A DNA stretch of 64,000 nt. Source: Mesostigma viride (taxonomy: Eukaryota; Streptophyta; Mesostigmatophyceae; Mesostigmatales; Mesostigmataceae). The notes under the pieces were generated by a model. It searched no databases, was not told where the DNA came from, and was given only the letters and a program-made list of their open reading frames with translations. The position numbers and the translations under genes were made by a program. Below, piece by piece: positions 27,293 to 40,365 of this stretch. Location: assembly GCA_009746045.1 (NCBI GenBank), contig RPFO01000130.1, positions 2,460,125-2,524,124 on the forward strand, given 5' to 3'. Positions within the stretch are counted from its first letter, which is position 1; every line of letters starts with the position of its first letter.

Positions 27293-30200
27293 TAATGTAA
27301 CTACGATTTAGGAAGCCCGAAAACTTTGGCCGAGGCCGTAGGCCGAAGGTGGGGCCGTCCCCCGCGCCCCCTAGCGCGGGAGCGGACGACGTCCAGGACC
27401 GTAGCGAGATGGCCAATCGCCGTAGTACAAAGAAAATCCCCAAACCTTGGAGATCGAGTCTCACATCTCCTGAACGGGTGCTGAAACGCTGAACATGTTC
27501 AGACTTTTGCGGGCAGGTGGGGCGTCTCGCCAATCCGCGCGGCCTCAGGAATTACGGCGCGTTGACTCTTTTAAACGTCAAACAAGCTACTGGCGAATGG
27601 ATCTCTCCTAAACTTTTCCCAGTTTCCCGTTGCACCACTTTGGACAAGGGGACCAACCGGTGCACGCCGTTTCGAATAACGCGCTCGAATAACGGCCACA
27701 ACGTGAATGGAATGCGATTTTCTGAACGGATTGATCAAATTTGCAGGACGGTTGGAAGGTTCACAGCCGAACTGCCGTTCAGTCAGGGTGGTGCGAAATA
27801 GTTGAGGATAAAATTTGTCAGAATTTCACTGGCGATACGAACGTAACGAAATTTCCAAGTATCCGACGCGAATGGTATGCGGAAATTGATTGTGGTTCAG
27901 TCCGAGCGGAGAAATTTGTCAGAATTTCACTGGAGATACGACCGTAACGAAATTTCCAAGTATCTGACGCTGAAATATCTCTAAAGTATATCGAATGGTA
28001 TACTGAAATTCATTGTGGTTAAGTGCGAGCTTAAAATTTGTCAGAATTTCATTTTCGATACGAACGTGACGAAATTTCCAAGTATCTCACGCTCGGAGAG
28101 CTTCCACGGTCTTCACGGGGAAGGGTCCGTTGCGCGTGGCGCACGGAGACGGTTCGTCCCGGTCGGAATCGTCCGCCCGCGCGTCCTCCGTGGAAGGGTC
28201 TTGGCGCGTCGCGCGGGCCGGTGCGGTTGGCGCCCAGAAGGTCGACTATCGGCCTCTGGGCCGCTAGCGGCGAGTCACGTCCTCTCAAGTCGGGGAGGGG
28301 GGGCTATCGCCCCCCCTCCCCCACTTTTTTCTTGTCCCCTAATGTAACTACGATTTATGAAGCCCGAAAACTTTGGCCGAGGCCGTAGGCCGAAGGTGGG
28401 GCCGTCCCCCGCGCCCCCTAGCGCGGGAGCGGACGCCGTCCAGGACCGTTGCGAGATGGCCAATCGCCGTAGTACAAAGAAAATCCCCAAACCTTGGAGA
28501 TCGACTGTCACAAAGTCTGAACGGGTGCTGAAACGCTGAACATGTTCAGACTTTTGCGGGCAGGTGGGGCGTCTCGCCAATCTGCGCGGCCTCAGGAATT
28601 ACGGCGCGTTGACTCTTTTAAACGTCAAACAAGCTACTGGCGAATGGATCTCTCCTAAACTTTTCGCAGTTTCCCGTTGCACCACTTTGGACAAGGGGAC
28701 CAATCGGTGCACGCCGTTTCGAATAACGCGCTCGAATTTAGGGCCACAACGTCAATGGAATGCGATTTTCTGAACGGATGGATCAAATTTGCAGGACGGT
28801 TGGAAGGTTCAGAGCCGAACTGGCGTTCAGTCAGGGTGGTGCGAAATAGTTGAGGATAAAATTTGTCAGAATTTCACTGGCGATACGAACGTAACGAAAT
28901 TTCCAAGTATCCGACGCGAATGGTATGCGGAAATTGATTGTGGTTCAGTCCGAGCGGAGAAATTTGTCAGAATTTCACTGGAGATACGACCGTAACGAAA
29001 TTTCCAAGTATCTGACGCTGAAATATCTCTAAAGTATATCGAATGGTATACTGAAATTCATAGTGGTTAAGTGCGAGCTTAAAATTTGTCAGAAATTTCA
29101 TTTTCGATACGAACGTGACGAAATTTCCAAGTATCTCACGCTCGGAGAGCTTCCACGGTCTTCACGGGGAAGGGTCCGTTGCGCGTGGCGCACGGAGACG
29201 GTTCGTCCCGGTCGGAATCGTCCGCCCGCGCGTCCTCCGTGGAAGGGTCTTGGCGCGTCGCGCGGGCCGGTGCGGTTGGCGCCCAGAAGGTCGACTATCG
29301 GCCTCTGGGCCGCTAGCGGCGAGTCACGTCCTCTCAAGTCGGGGAGGGGGGGCGATAGCCCCCCCTCCCCCACTTTTTTCTTGTCCCCTAATGTAACTAC
29401 GATTTATGAAGCCCGAAAACTTTGGCCGAGGCCGTAGGCCGAAGGTGGGGCCGTCCCCCGCGCCCCCTAGCGCGGGAGCGGACGCCGTCCAGGACCGTTG
29501 CGAGATGGCCAATCGCCGTAGTACAAAGAAAATCCCCAAACCTTGGAGATCGACTGTCACAAAGTCTGAACGGGTGCTGAAACGCTGAACATGTTCAGAC
29601 TTTTGCGGGCAGGTGGGGCGTCTCGCCAATCTGCGCGGCCTCAGGAATTACGGCGCGTTGACTCTTTTAAACGTCAAACAAGCTACTGGCGAATGGATCT
29701 CTCCTAAACTTTTCGCAGTTTCCCGTTGCACCACTTTGGACAAGGGGACCAATCGGTGCACGCCGTTTCGAATAACGCGCTCGAATTTAGGGCCACAACG
29801 TCAATGGAATGCGATTTTCTGAACGGATGGATCAAATTTGCAGGACGGTTGGAAGGTTCAGAGCCGAACTGGCGTTCAGTCAGGGTGGTGCGAAATAGTT
29901 GAGGATAAAATTTGTCAGAATTTCACTGGCGATACGAACGTAACGAAATTTCCAAGTATCCGACGCGAATGGTATGCGGAAATTGATTGTGGTTCAGTCC
30001 GAGCGGAGAAATTTGTCAGAATTTCACTGGAGATACGACCGTAACGAAATTTCCAAGTATCTGACGCTGAAATATCTCTAAAGTATATCGAATGGTATAC
30101 TGAAATTCATAGTGGTTAAGTGCGAGCTTAAAATTTGTCAGAAATTTCATTTTCGATACGAACGTGACGAAATTTCCAAGTATCTCACGCTCGGAGAGCT

Positions 30201-33200
30201 TCCACGGTCTTCACGGGGAAGGGTCCGTTGCGCGTGGCGCACGGAGACGGTTCGTCCCGGTCGGAATCGTCCGCCCGCGCGTCCTCCGTGGAAGGGTCTT
30301 GGCGCGTCGCGCGGGCCGGTGCGGTTGGCGCCCAGAAGGTCGACTATCGGCCTCTGGGCCGCTAGCGGCGAGTCACGTCCTCTCAAGTCGGGGAGGGGGG
30401 GCGATAGCCCCCCCTCCCCCACTTTTTTCTTGTCCCCTAATGTAACTACGATTTATGAAGCCCGAAAACTTTGGCCGAGGCCGTAGGCCGAAGGTGGGGC
30501 CGTCCCCCGCGCCCCCTAGCGCGGGAGCGGACGCCGTCCAGGACCGTTGCGAGATGGCCAATCGCCGTAGTACAAAGAAAATCCCCAAACCTTGGAGATC
30601 GACTGTCACAAAGTCTGAACGGGTGCTGAAACGCTGAACATGTTCAGACTTTTGCGGGCAGGTGGGGCGTCTCGCCAATCTGCGCGGCCTCAGGAATTAC
30701 GGCGCGTTGACTCTTTTAAACGTCAAACAAGCTACTGGCGAATGGATCTCTCCTAAACTTTTCGCAGTTTCCCGTTGCACCACTTTGGACAAGGGGACCA
30801 ATCGGTGCACGCCGTTTCGAATAACGCGCTCGAATTTAGGGCCACAACGTCAATGGAATGCGATTTTCTGAACGGATGGATCAAATTTGCAGGACGGTTG
30901 GAAGGTTCAGAGCCGAACTGGCGTTCAGTCAGGGTGGTGCGAAATAGTTGAGGATAAAATTTGTCAGAATTTCACTGGCGATACGAACGTAACGAAATTT
31001 CCAAGTATCCGACGCGAATGGTATGCGGAAATTGATTGTGGTTCAGTCCGAGCGGAGAAATTTGTCAGAATTTCACTGGAGATACGACCGTAACGAAATT
31101 TCCAAGTATCTGACGCTGAAATATCTCTAAAGTATATCGAATGGTATACTGAAATTCATAGTGGTTAAGTGCGAGCTTAAAATTTGTCAGAAATTTCATT
31201 TTCGATACGAACGTGACGAAATTTCCAAGTATCTCACGCTCGGAGAGCTTCCACGGTCTTCACGGGGAAGGGTCCGTTGCGCGTGGCGCACGGAGACGGT
31301 TCGTCCCGGTCGGAATCGTCCGCCCGCGCGTCCTCCGTGGAAGGGTCTTGGCGCGTCGCGCGGGCCGGTGCGGTTGGCGCCCAGAAGGTCGACTATCGGC
31401 CTCTGGGCCGCTAGCGGCGAGTCACGTCCTCTCAAGTCGGGGAGGGGGGGCGATAGCCCCCCCTCCCCCACTTTTTTCTTGTCCCCTAATGTAACTACGA
31501 TTTATGAAGCCCGAAAACTTTGGCCGAGGCCGTAGGCCGAAGGTGGGGCCGTCCCCCGCGCCCCCTAGCGCGGGAGCGGACGCCGTCCAGGACCGTTGCG
31601 AGATGGCCAATCGCCGTAGTACAAAGAAAATCCCCAAACCTTGGAGATCGACTGTCACAAAGTCTGAACGGGTGCTGAAACGCTGAACATGTTCAGACTT
31701 TTGCGGGCAGGTGGGGCGTCTCGCCAATCTGCGCGGCCTCAGGAATTACGGCGCGTTGACTCTTTTAAACGTCAAACAAGCTACTGGCGAATGGATCTCT
31801 CCTAAACTTTTCGCAGTTTCCCGTTGCACCACTTTGGACAAGGGGACCAATCGGTGCACGCCGTTTCGAATAACGCGCTCGAATTTAGGGCCACAACGTC
31901 AATGGAATGCGATTTTCTGAACGGATGGATCAAATTTGCAGGACGGTTGGAAGGTTCAGAGCCGAACTGGCGTTCAGTCAGGGTGGTGCGAAATAGTTGA
32001 GGATAAAATTTGTCAGAATTTCACTGGCGATACGAACGTAACGAAATTTCCAAGTATCCGACGCGAATGGTATGCGGAAATTGATTGTGGTTCAGTCCGA
32101 GCGGAGAAATTTGTCAGAATTTCACTGGAGATACGACCGTAACGAAATTTCCAAGTATCTGACGCTGAAATATCTCTAAAGTATATCGAATGGTATACTG
32201 AAATTCATAGTGGTTAAGTGCGAGCTTAAAATTTGTCAGAAATTTCATTTTCGATACGAACGTGACGAAATTTCCAAGTATCTCACGCTCGGAGAGCTTC
32301 CACGGTCTTCACGGGGAAGGGTCCGTTGCGCGTGGCGCACGGAGACGGTTCGTCCCGGTCGGAATCGTCCGCCCGCGCGTCCTCCGTGGAAGGGTCTTGG
32401 CGCGTCGCGCGGGCCGGTGCGGTTGGCGCCCAGAAGGTCGACTATCGGCCTCTGGGCCGCTAGCGGCGAGTCACGTCCTCTCAAGTCGGGGAGGGGGGGC
32501 GATAGCCCCCCCTCCCCCACTTTTTTCTTGTCCCCTAATGTAACTACGATTTATGAAGCCCGAAAACTTTGGCCGAGGCCGTAGGCCGAAGGTGGGGCCG
32601 TCCCCCGCGCCCCCTAGCGCGGGAGCGGACGCCGTCCAGGACCGTTGCGAGATGGCCAATCGCCGTAGTACAAAGAAAATCCCCAAACCTTGGAGATCGA
32701 CTGTCACAAAGTCTGAACGGGTGCTGAAACGCTGAACATGTTCAGACTTTTGCGGGCAGGTGGGGCGTCTCGCCAATCTGCGCGGCCTCAGGAATTACGG
32801 CGCGTTGACTCTTTTAAACGTCAAACAAGCTACTGGCGAATGGATCTCTCCTAAACTTTTCGCAGTTTCCCGTTGCACCACTTTGGACAAGGGGACCAAT
32901 CGGTGCACGCCGTTTCGAATAACGCGCTCGAATTTAGGGCCACAACGTCAATGGAATGCGATTTTCTGAACGGATGGATCAAATTTGCAGGACGGTTGGA
33001 AGGTTCAGAGCCGAACTGGCGTTCAGTCAGGGTGGTGCGAAATAGTTGAGGATAAAATTTGTCAGAATTTCACTGGCGATACGAACGTAACGAAATTTCC
33101 AAGTATCCGACGCGAATGGTATGCGGAAATTGATTGTGGTTCAGTCCGAGCGGAGAAATTTGTCAGAATTTCACTGGAGATACGACCGTAACGAAATTTC

Positions 33201-35683
33201 CAAGTATCTGACGCTGAAATATCTCTAAAGTATATCGAATGGTATACTGAAATTCATAGTGGTTAAGTGCGAGCTTAAAATTTGTCAGAAATTTCATTTT
33301 CGATACGAACGTGACGAAATTTCCAAGTATCTCACGCTCGGAGAGCTTCCACGGTCTTCACGGGGAAGGGTCCGTTGCGCGTGGCGCACGGAGACGGTTC
33401 GTCCCGGTCGGAATCGTCCGCCCGCGCGTCCTCCGTGGAAGGGTCTTGGCGCGTCGCGCGGGCCGGTGCGGTTGGCGCCCAGAAGGTCGACTATCGGCCT
33501 CTGGGCCGCTAGCGGCGAGTCACGTCCTCTCAAGTCGGGGAGGGGGGGCGATAGCCCCCCCTCCCCCACTTTTTTCTTGTCCCCTAATGTAACTACGATT
33601 TATGAAGCCCGAAAACTTTGGCCGAGGCCGTAGGCCGAAGGTGGGGCCGTCCCCCGCGCCCCCTAGCGCGGGAGCGGACGCCGTCCAGGACCGTTGCGAG
33701 ATGGCCAATCGCCGTAGTACAAAGAAAATCCCCAAACCTTGGAGATCGACTGTCACAAAGTCTGAACGGGTGCTGAAACGCTGAACATGTTCAGACTTTT
33801 GCGGGCAGGTGGGGCGTCTCGCCAATCTGCGCGGCCTCAGGAATTACGGCGCGTTGACTCTTTTAAACGTCAAACAAGCTACTGGCGAATGGATCTCTCC
33901 TAAACTTTTCGCAGTTTCCCGTTGCACCACTTTGGACAAGGGGACCAATCGGTGCACGCCGTTTCGAATAACGCGCTCGAATTTAGGGCCACAACGTCAA
34001 TGGAATGCGATTTTCTGAACGGATGGATCAAATTTGCAGGACGGTTGGAAGGTTCAGAGCCGAACTGGCGTTCAGTCAGGGTGGTGCGAAATAGTTGAGG
34101 ATAAAATTTGTCAGAATTTCACTGGCGATACGAACGTAACGAAATTTCCAAGTATCCGACGCGAATGGTATGCGGAAATTGATTGTGGTTCAGTCCGAGC
34201 GGAGAAATTTGTCAGAATTTCACTGGAGATACGACCGTAACGAAATTTCCAAGTATCTGACGCTGAAATATCTCTAAAGTATATCGAATGGTATACTGAA
34301 ATTCATAGTGGTTAAGTGCGAGCTTAAAATTTGTCAGAAATTTCATTTTCGATACGAACGTGACGAAATTTCCAAGTATCTCACGCTCGGAGAGCTTCCA
34401 CGGTCTTCACGGGGAAGGGTCCGTTGCGCGTGGCGCACGGAGACGGTTCGTCCCGGTCGGAATCGTCCGCCCGCGCGTCCTCCGTGGAAGGGTCTTGGCG
34501 CGTCGCGCGGGCCGGTGCGGTTGGCGCCCAGAAGGTCGACTATCGGCCTCTGGGCCGCTAGCGGCGAGTCACGTCCTCTCAAGTCGGGGAGGGGGGGCGA
34601 TAGCCCCCCCTCCCCCACTTTTTTCTTGTCCCCTAATGTAACTACGATTTATGAAGCCCGAAAACTTTGGCCGAGGCCGTAGGCCGAAGGTGGGGCCGTC
34701 CCCCGCGCCCCCTAGCGCGGGAGCGGACGCCGTCCAGGACCGTTGCGAGATGGCCAATCGCCGTAGTACAAAGAAAATCCCCAAACCTTGGAGATCGACT
34801 GTCACAAAGTCTGAACGGGTGCTGAAACGCTGAACATGTTCAGACTTTTGCGGGCAGGTGGGGCGTCTCGCCAATCTGCGCGGCCTCAGGAATTACGGCG
34901 CGTTGACTCTTTTAAACGTCAAACAAGCTACTGGCGAATGGATCTCTCCTAAACTTTTCGCAGTTTCCCGTTGCACCACTTTGGACAAGGGGACCAATCG
35001 GTGCACGCCGTTTCGAATAACGCGCTCGAATTTAGGGCCACAACGTCAATGGAATGCGATTTTCTGAACGGATGGATCAAATTTGCAGGACGGTTGGAAG
35101 GTTCAGAGCCGAACTGGCGTTCAGTCAGGGTGGTGCGAAATAGTTGAGGATAAAATTTGTCAGAATTTCACTGGCGATACGAACGTAACGAAATTTCCAA
35201 GTATCCGACGCGAATGGTATGCGGAAATTGATTGTGGTTCAGTCCGAGCGGAGAAATTTGTCAGAATTTCACTGGAGATACGACCGTAACGAAATTTCCA
35301 AGTATCTGACGCTGAAATATCTCTAAAGTATATCGAATGGTATACTGAAATTCATAGTGGTTAAGTGCGAGCTTAAAATTTGTCAGAAATTTCATTTTCG
35401 ATACGAACGTGACGAAATTTCCAAGTATCTCACGCTCGGAGAGCTTCCACGGTCTTCACGGGGAAGGGTCCGTTGCGCGTGGCGCACGGAGACGGTTCGT
35501 CCCGGTCGGAATCGTCCGCCCGCGCGTCCTCCGTGGAAGGGTCTTGGCGCGTCGCGCGGGCCGGTGCGGTTGGCGCCCAGAAGGTCGACTATCGGCCTCT
35601 GGGCCGCTAGCGGCGAGTCACGTCCTCTCAAGTCGGGGAGGGGGGGCGATAGCCCCCCCTCCCCCACTTTTTTCTTGTCAACT
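27293..35683. repeat. Type 1 satellite array, 8 units of 1047-1049 bp
   Basis: Unit starts (TAATGTAACTACG) are at 27,293, 28,340, 29,389, 30,438, 31,487, 32,536, 33,585 and 34,634. The last six units read as identical; the first two carry small differences. Each unit has the D1 part (GCCCGAAAACTTTGGCCG), the CTGAACATGTTCAG palindrome, GTTGAC...GTCAAAC, a run of three ~115-bp sub-repeats, and the U1 module with hairpin. Open frames of 60-124 codons recur at the 1,049-bp period in several frames and both strands; none is supported as a gene. The array ends where CTTGTC is followed by a different sequence. Confidence 0.97.
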
Positions 35684-36411
35684 ACTTAACTACGATCGTG
35701 TTGCGCAAGGGAGAACCCCGAACATCCTGACATCGCCGCGGGCGCCGTACCGTACGGCCTGATCGCAACCCCACGCGCGAAAGCCATTGCTGAAAATCCC
35801 GCGAAGGAGCGAGTTCCGGCCAACGGGCTCGGGCCTGAACGCAGCCTGAACGCCGTCACACCCGCCTAAGATCGAGTGTCACCAATCCTGAACAGAATCT
35901 GACGTCAGCTCAATTCAGCAGAATGCGCGAGAAATTGCGGGGGGCATATACGGCTGGGGGGAAGAGTTTGCGCTGGGGGGTCTCGACCGAAATATCCTAC
36001 TACATTTACTAAGGGTTCAGACTGAACGGGAAATTTTGAGTGTTCAGACTGAACGGGAAATCTAGTTCGAGCACATTTCTGAACGGGTTTTTGGTTGAAT
36101 ATTCGGTTCGGCCTACTTCCCACGCAATTTCCGTGCCAATTTTTGCGAGTTTAATCAACTGAACGTGTTCAGACGGGGAGCGGTGCAATAAACGGCTCGA
36201 AACTGTGAAAAGCAGGGGGCTCAGCCCGCCAAACGGCCGTACGAAACCGAAATTTTCGGGCTCCCGCTGGGACCCCCAGCCTCTGGCCCTGACAAAAATA
36301 CGGACTAGAAGTGTTCAGGACGAACGGGGACAGTTGGACCGGTCGAACCGTACCAAATTTTAGTTCGAATGCAGGGCGGGGCGAGCGTCGCGTCGAACGC
36401 ACCAGGCTGGG
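35684..36411. repeat. Third unit type (D3) with U3-like segment; diverged
   Basis: After the array the hinge reads CTTGTCAACTACTTAACTACGATCG and the following DNA is unlike types 1 and 2. GTTCAGACTGAACGGGAAAT occurs twice (36,015 and 36,042), and CTGAACGTGTTCAG is near 36,160. 36,180-36,310 resembles the U3 module at 39,557-39,829. Confidence 0.6.
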
Positions 36412-37512
36412 CAGTGGCAATGGGTAAAGTGAACGTGAATAATAAAAGCGGCATGGTCGGGGCAAAAAACTTAAATGAAACAAAGCGACGTGATGCGGAA
36501 GCAACCATAGTTGTTGCTGGCTGGCGATGGCGGGCGACGTAGCATGTGAAATCGGGATGGGGAATGCGAATTCCTGGCTTTTATACATCAAAAGTTTGTA
36601 TTGGAAGAGTACGTAGGAAACTTTCTGAGCTGGCGGGGCGTCAACCCCGTGCTACCTGCGTGGGAGAGGTTCGTGTCGCTATGGCATTTGCTGTACAATA
36701 GCCAGCGACCTGGAAATTGAACGTCGTCATCAGATTGTTTTGTTTCATTGTCGTCATTCTTCAGTTTTACGTATTTCACGCCTTGTAAAATCAGTTTTGC
36801 TGTTCATGGAAGACGTGGGATGGGGCAAACGAATGTCTGGTGTCACCATAGACAATTCGGATTGAGCGCTGGATTGCTTGGCACGGGACGAACGCTGGCG
36901 ATGGCGATTTGTGTCAAAGATGTGGTCAATGTATCTGCTTTTATCTAATGTGATTTACGTTTACCGTCATCTTATGCAATTTCCCTTTTTCCAGACGAAT
37001 TTTCTTGGTCGCAGCGTGCACATACCGGACCAAGAGTCTGTCTTCCACTGTCGTATCCGTGGGGTGCGTCCTCTTCATTCTCCTTGGGAATGTCATTGCC
37101 ACGTTATCCGTGTTGCTTTCTTCTGGAACAGACTGGGCAGGGAAAGCCCATGGTTGCTCATGGATGCTTGCTCATGCACCAATTTTGGGAGTCGTTGACT
37201 GCTGTGCTGCACGTGAATTTTTACTGGGCTGTACGTGCAGGCGGGCAACCATGTGCTGTGCCATATTTTTCTACATGGATTCATCATATTTGCTGTCAAA
37301 CGTAGGCCCCATTGGCTTGCACACTGAATTTCACTTTGCTGGCTGTGTATTTTTGATGTCTCATTGTGCAGGCGTGCCCGCTACCTGATCAACCAGGTGT
37401 GCTTTGCATTGTGCCAGCGGGGCCATGTTTTTTGCTTTGCTTGTGTAGGCAGGCAGGCTGGCAGGGGACATGGGGCACGAGGCTTGGGGCGTGGGGTATG
37501 TGGCATGGGTTA

Positions 37513-37699
<187 letters not shown>

Positions 37700-38063
37700 G
37701 GCAGCCACATGCACGAGATGTGATTATTGGCAAGCCAGCCAGCGGGGGCACCACAGGGAGGAGGGCATGGGGACAGGGGAGGGGGGGAGGGGGCGGGGGC
37801 AGGGTCCAGGCGGCAGGGGGCAGGGGGAGCCTTTCTGAAGCTATGAGTCACAGGTCGTGGGGACTGGGGCATGGGGCAGGCCCTTAGCCACCTGCACGTG
37901 ATGTGGTCAGAGGCAAGTCACAAGCAGGGGCACAGTGGGCAGGGGACCTGGGGCACGAGCCATGGGGAGTGGGGCGTTGGGCAGGCAGGTAGGGGTGGTA
38001 CATACGCACATGCCCTGCCATGCCCTGCCCTGGGTTGTCACATGTTGTTATGGGGTGCATATT

Positions 38064-39500
<1,437 letters not shown>

Positions 39501-39556
39501 TTGCATGTACGTAATTATTTCGTCCCCGCAGTGGACCTTTAGCGAGATGACTTGCC

Positions 39557-39829
39557 TGAACTTGTTCAGACGGGGAGCGTGCCAGGAAACGGCTCGAAGC
39601 TGGGAAAAGCAGGGGGCTCCGCCTGCGGACGGGCCGTACGAAGCCGAAATTTTTGGGCTCCCGCTGGCCCCCCCGCCTCGGCGCCCTCGGCCACTGCCCC
39701 TTCGCGCTGCGCGCCCCGCGTGGCGCCGGCGTTCCCGAGGACGCACCCCGCGGGTGTACGCGCCAATCGCCCGCTCAGGCGCCAAAAAGTCCGGGCCCCG
39801 AAGGGGCCCCCAACTTGTCCCCTACTAGT
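39557..39829. repeat. Type 3 unit, 3' module (U3) with its own terminal hairpin
   Basis: Starts with CTGAACTTGTTCAG (arms of the recurrent palindrome). It ends in hairpin GGGCCCC-GAA-GGGGCCC, then CAACTTGTCCCC, the same ending as U1 and U2 despite unrelated sequence before it. Confidence 0.75.
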
Positions 39830-40365
39830 AACTACGATTTATGACGCCCGAAAACTTTGGCCGAGGCCGTAGGCCGAAGGTGGGGCCGTCCCCCGCGCCC
39901 CCTAGCGCGGGAGCGGACGACGTCCAGGACCGTAGCGAGATGGCCAATCGCCGTAGTACAAAGAAATTCCCGAACCTTGGAGATCGAGTCTCACATCTCC
40001 TGAACGGGTGCTGAAACGCTGAACACGTTCAGGGTTTCGCGGGCAGGTGGGGCGTCTCGCCAATCCGCGCGGCCTCAGGACGGTACGGCGCGTTGACTAT
40101 TTTAACCGTCAAACAAAAAGTCGCGAACTGATATCTGTACTAAAACTTTTCGGGGCACAGGACGTGGGATGTGAAATTTGATAAGCAAGCGAGACGAAAT
40201 GACAGTTATGTGCTGAACGGAAACGTTCGCGCCTGAACAGGGGAAATAGAATCAAACGAGACGGAATTTTCCGTTAGGAACGAAAACGTTCATAGCGTTG
40301 CTGACCGGAAACGCAAAATTATATTTAGTATATCGAATGGTATGCGGAAATTGATTGTGGTTCAG
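39830..40365. repeat. Type 1 unit, 5' part, interrupted by element E (copy A)
   Basis: D1 sequence with variant palindrome CTGAACACGTTCAG and GTTGACTATTTTAACCGTC. It joins element E at GGTTCAG/CAATTTTCC, a different point from copies C and D. Confidence 0.85.

Noticed and set aside
27293-35683. CRISPR-like or rDNA spacer array
   Set aside because: Units are 1 kb with no short repeat-spacer alternation, and no rRNA gene sequence is present in or beside them.
27003-35762. Recurrent 60-124 codon frames in each satellite unit
   Set aside because: They repeat at 1,049 bp in overlapping frames on both strands, have no recognisable motif, and are broken in the type 1 variants elsewhere in the window.
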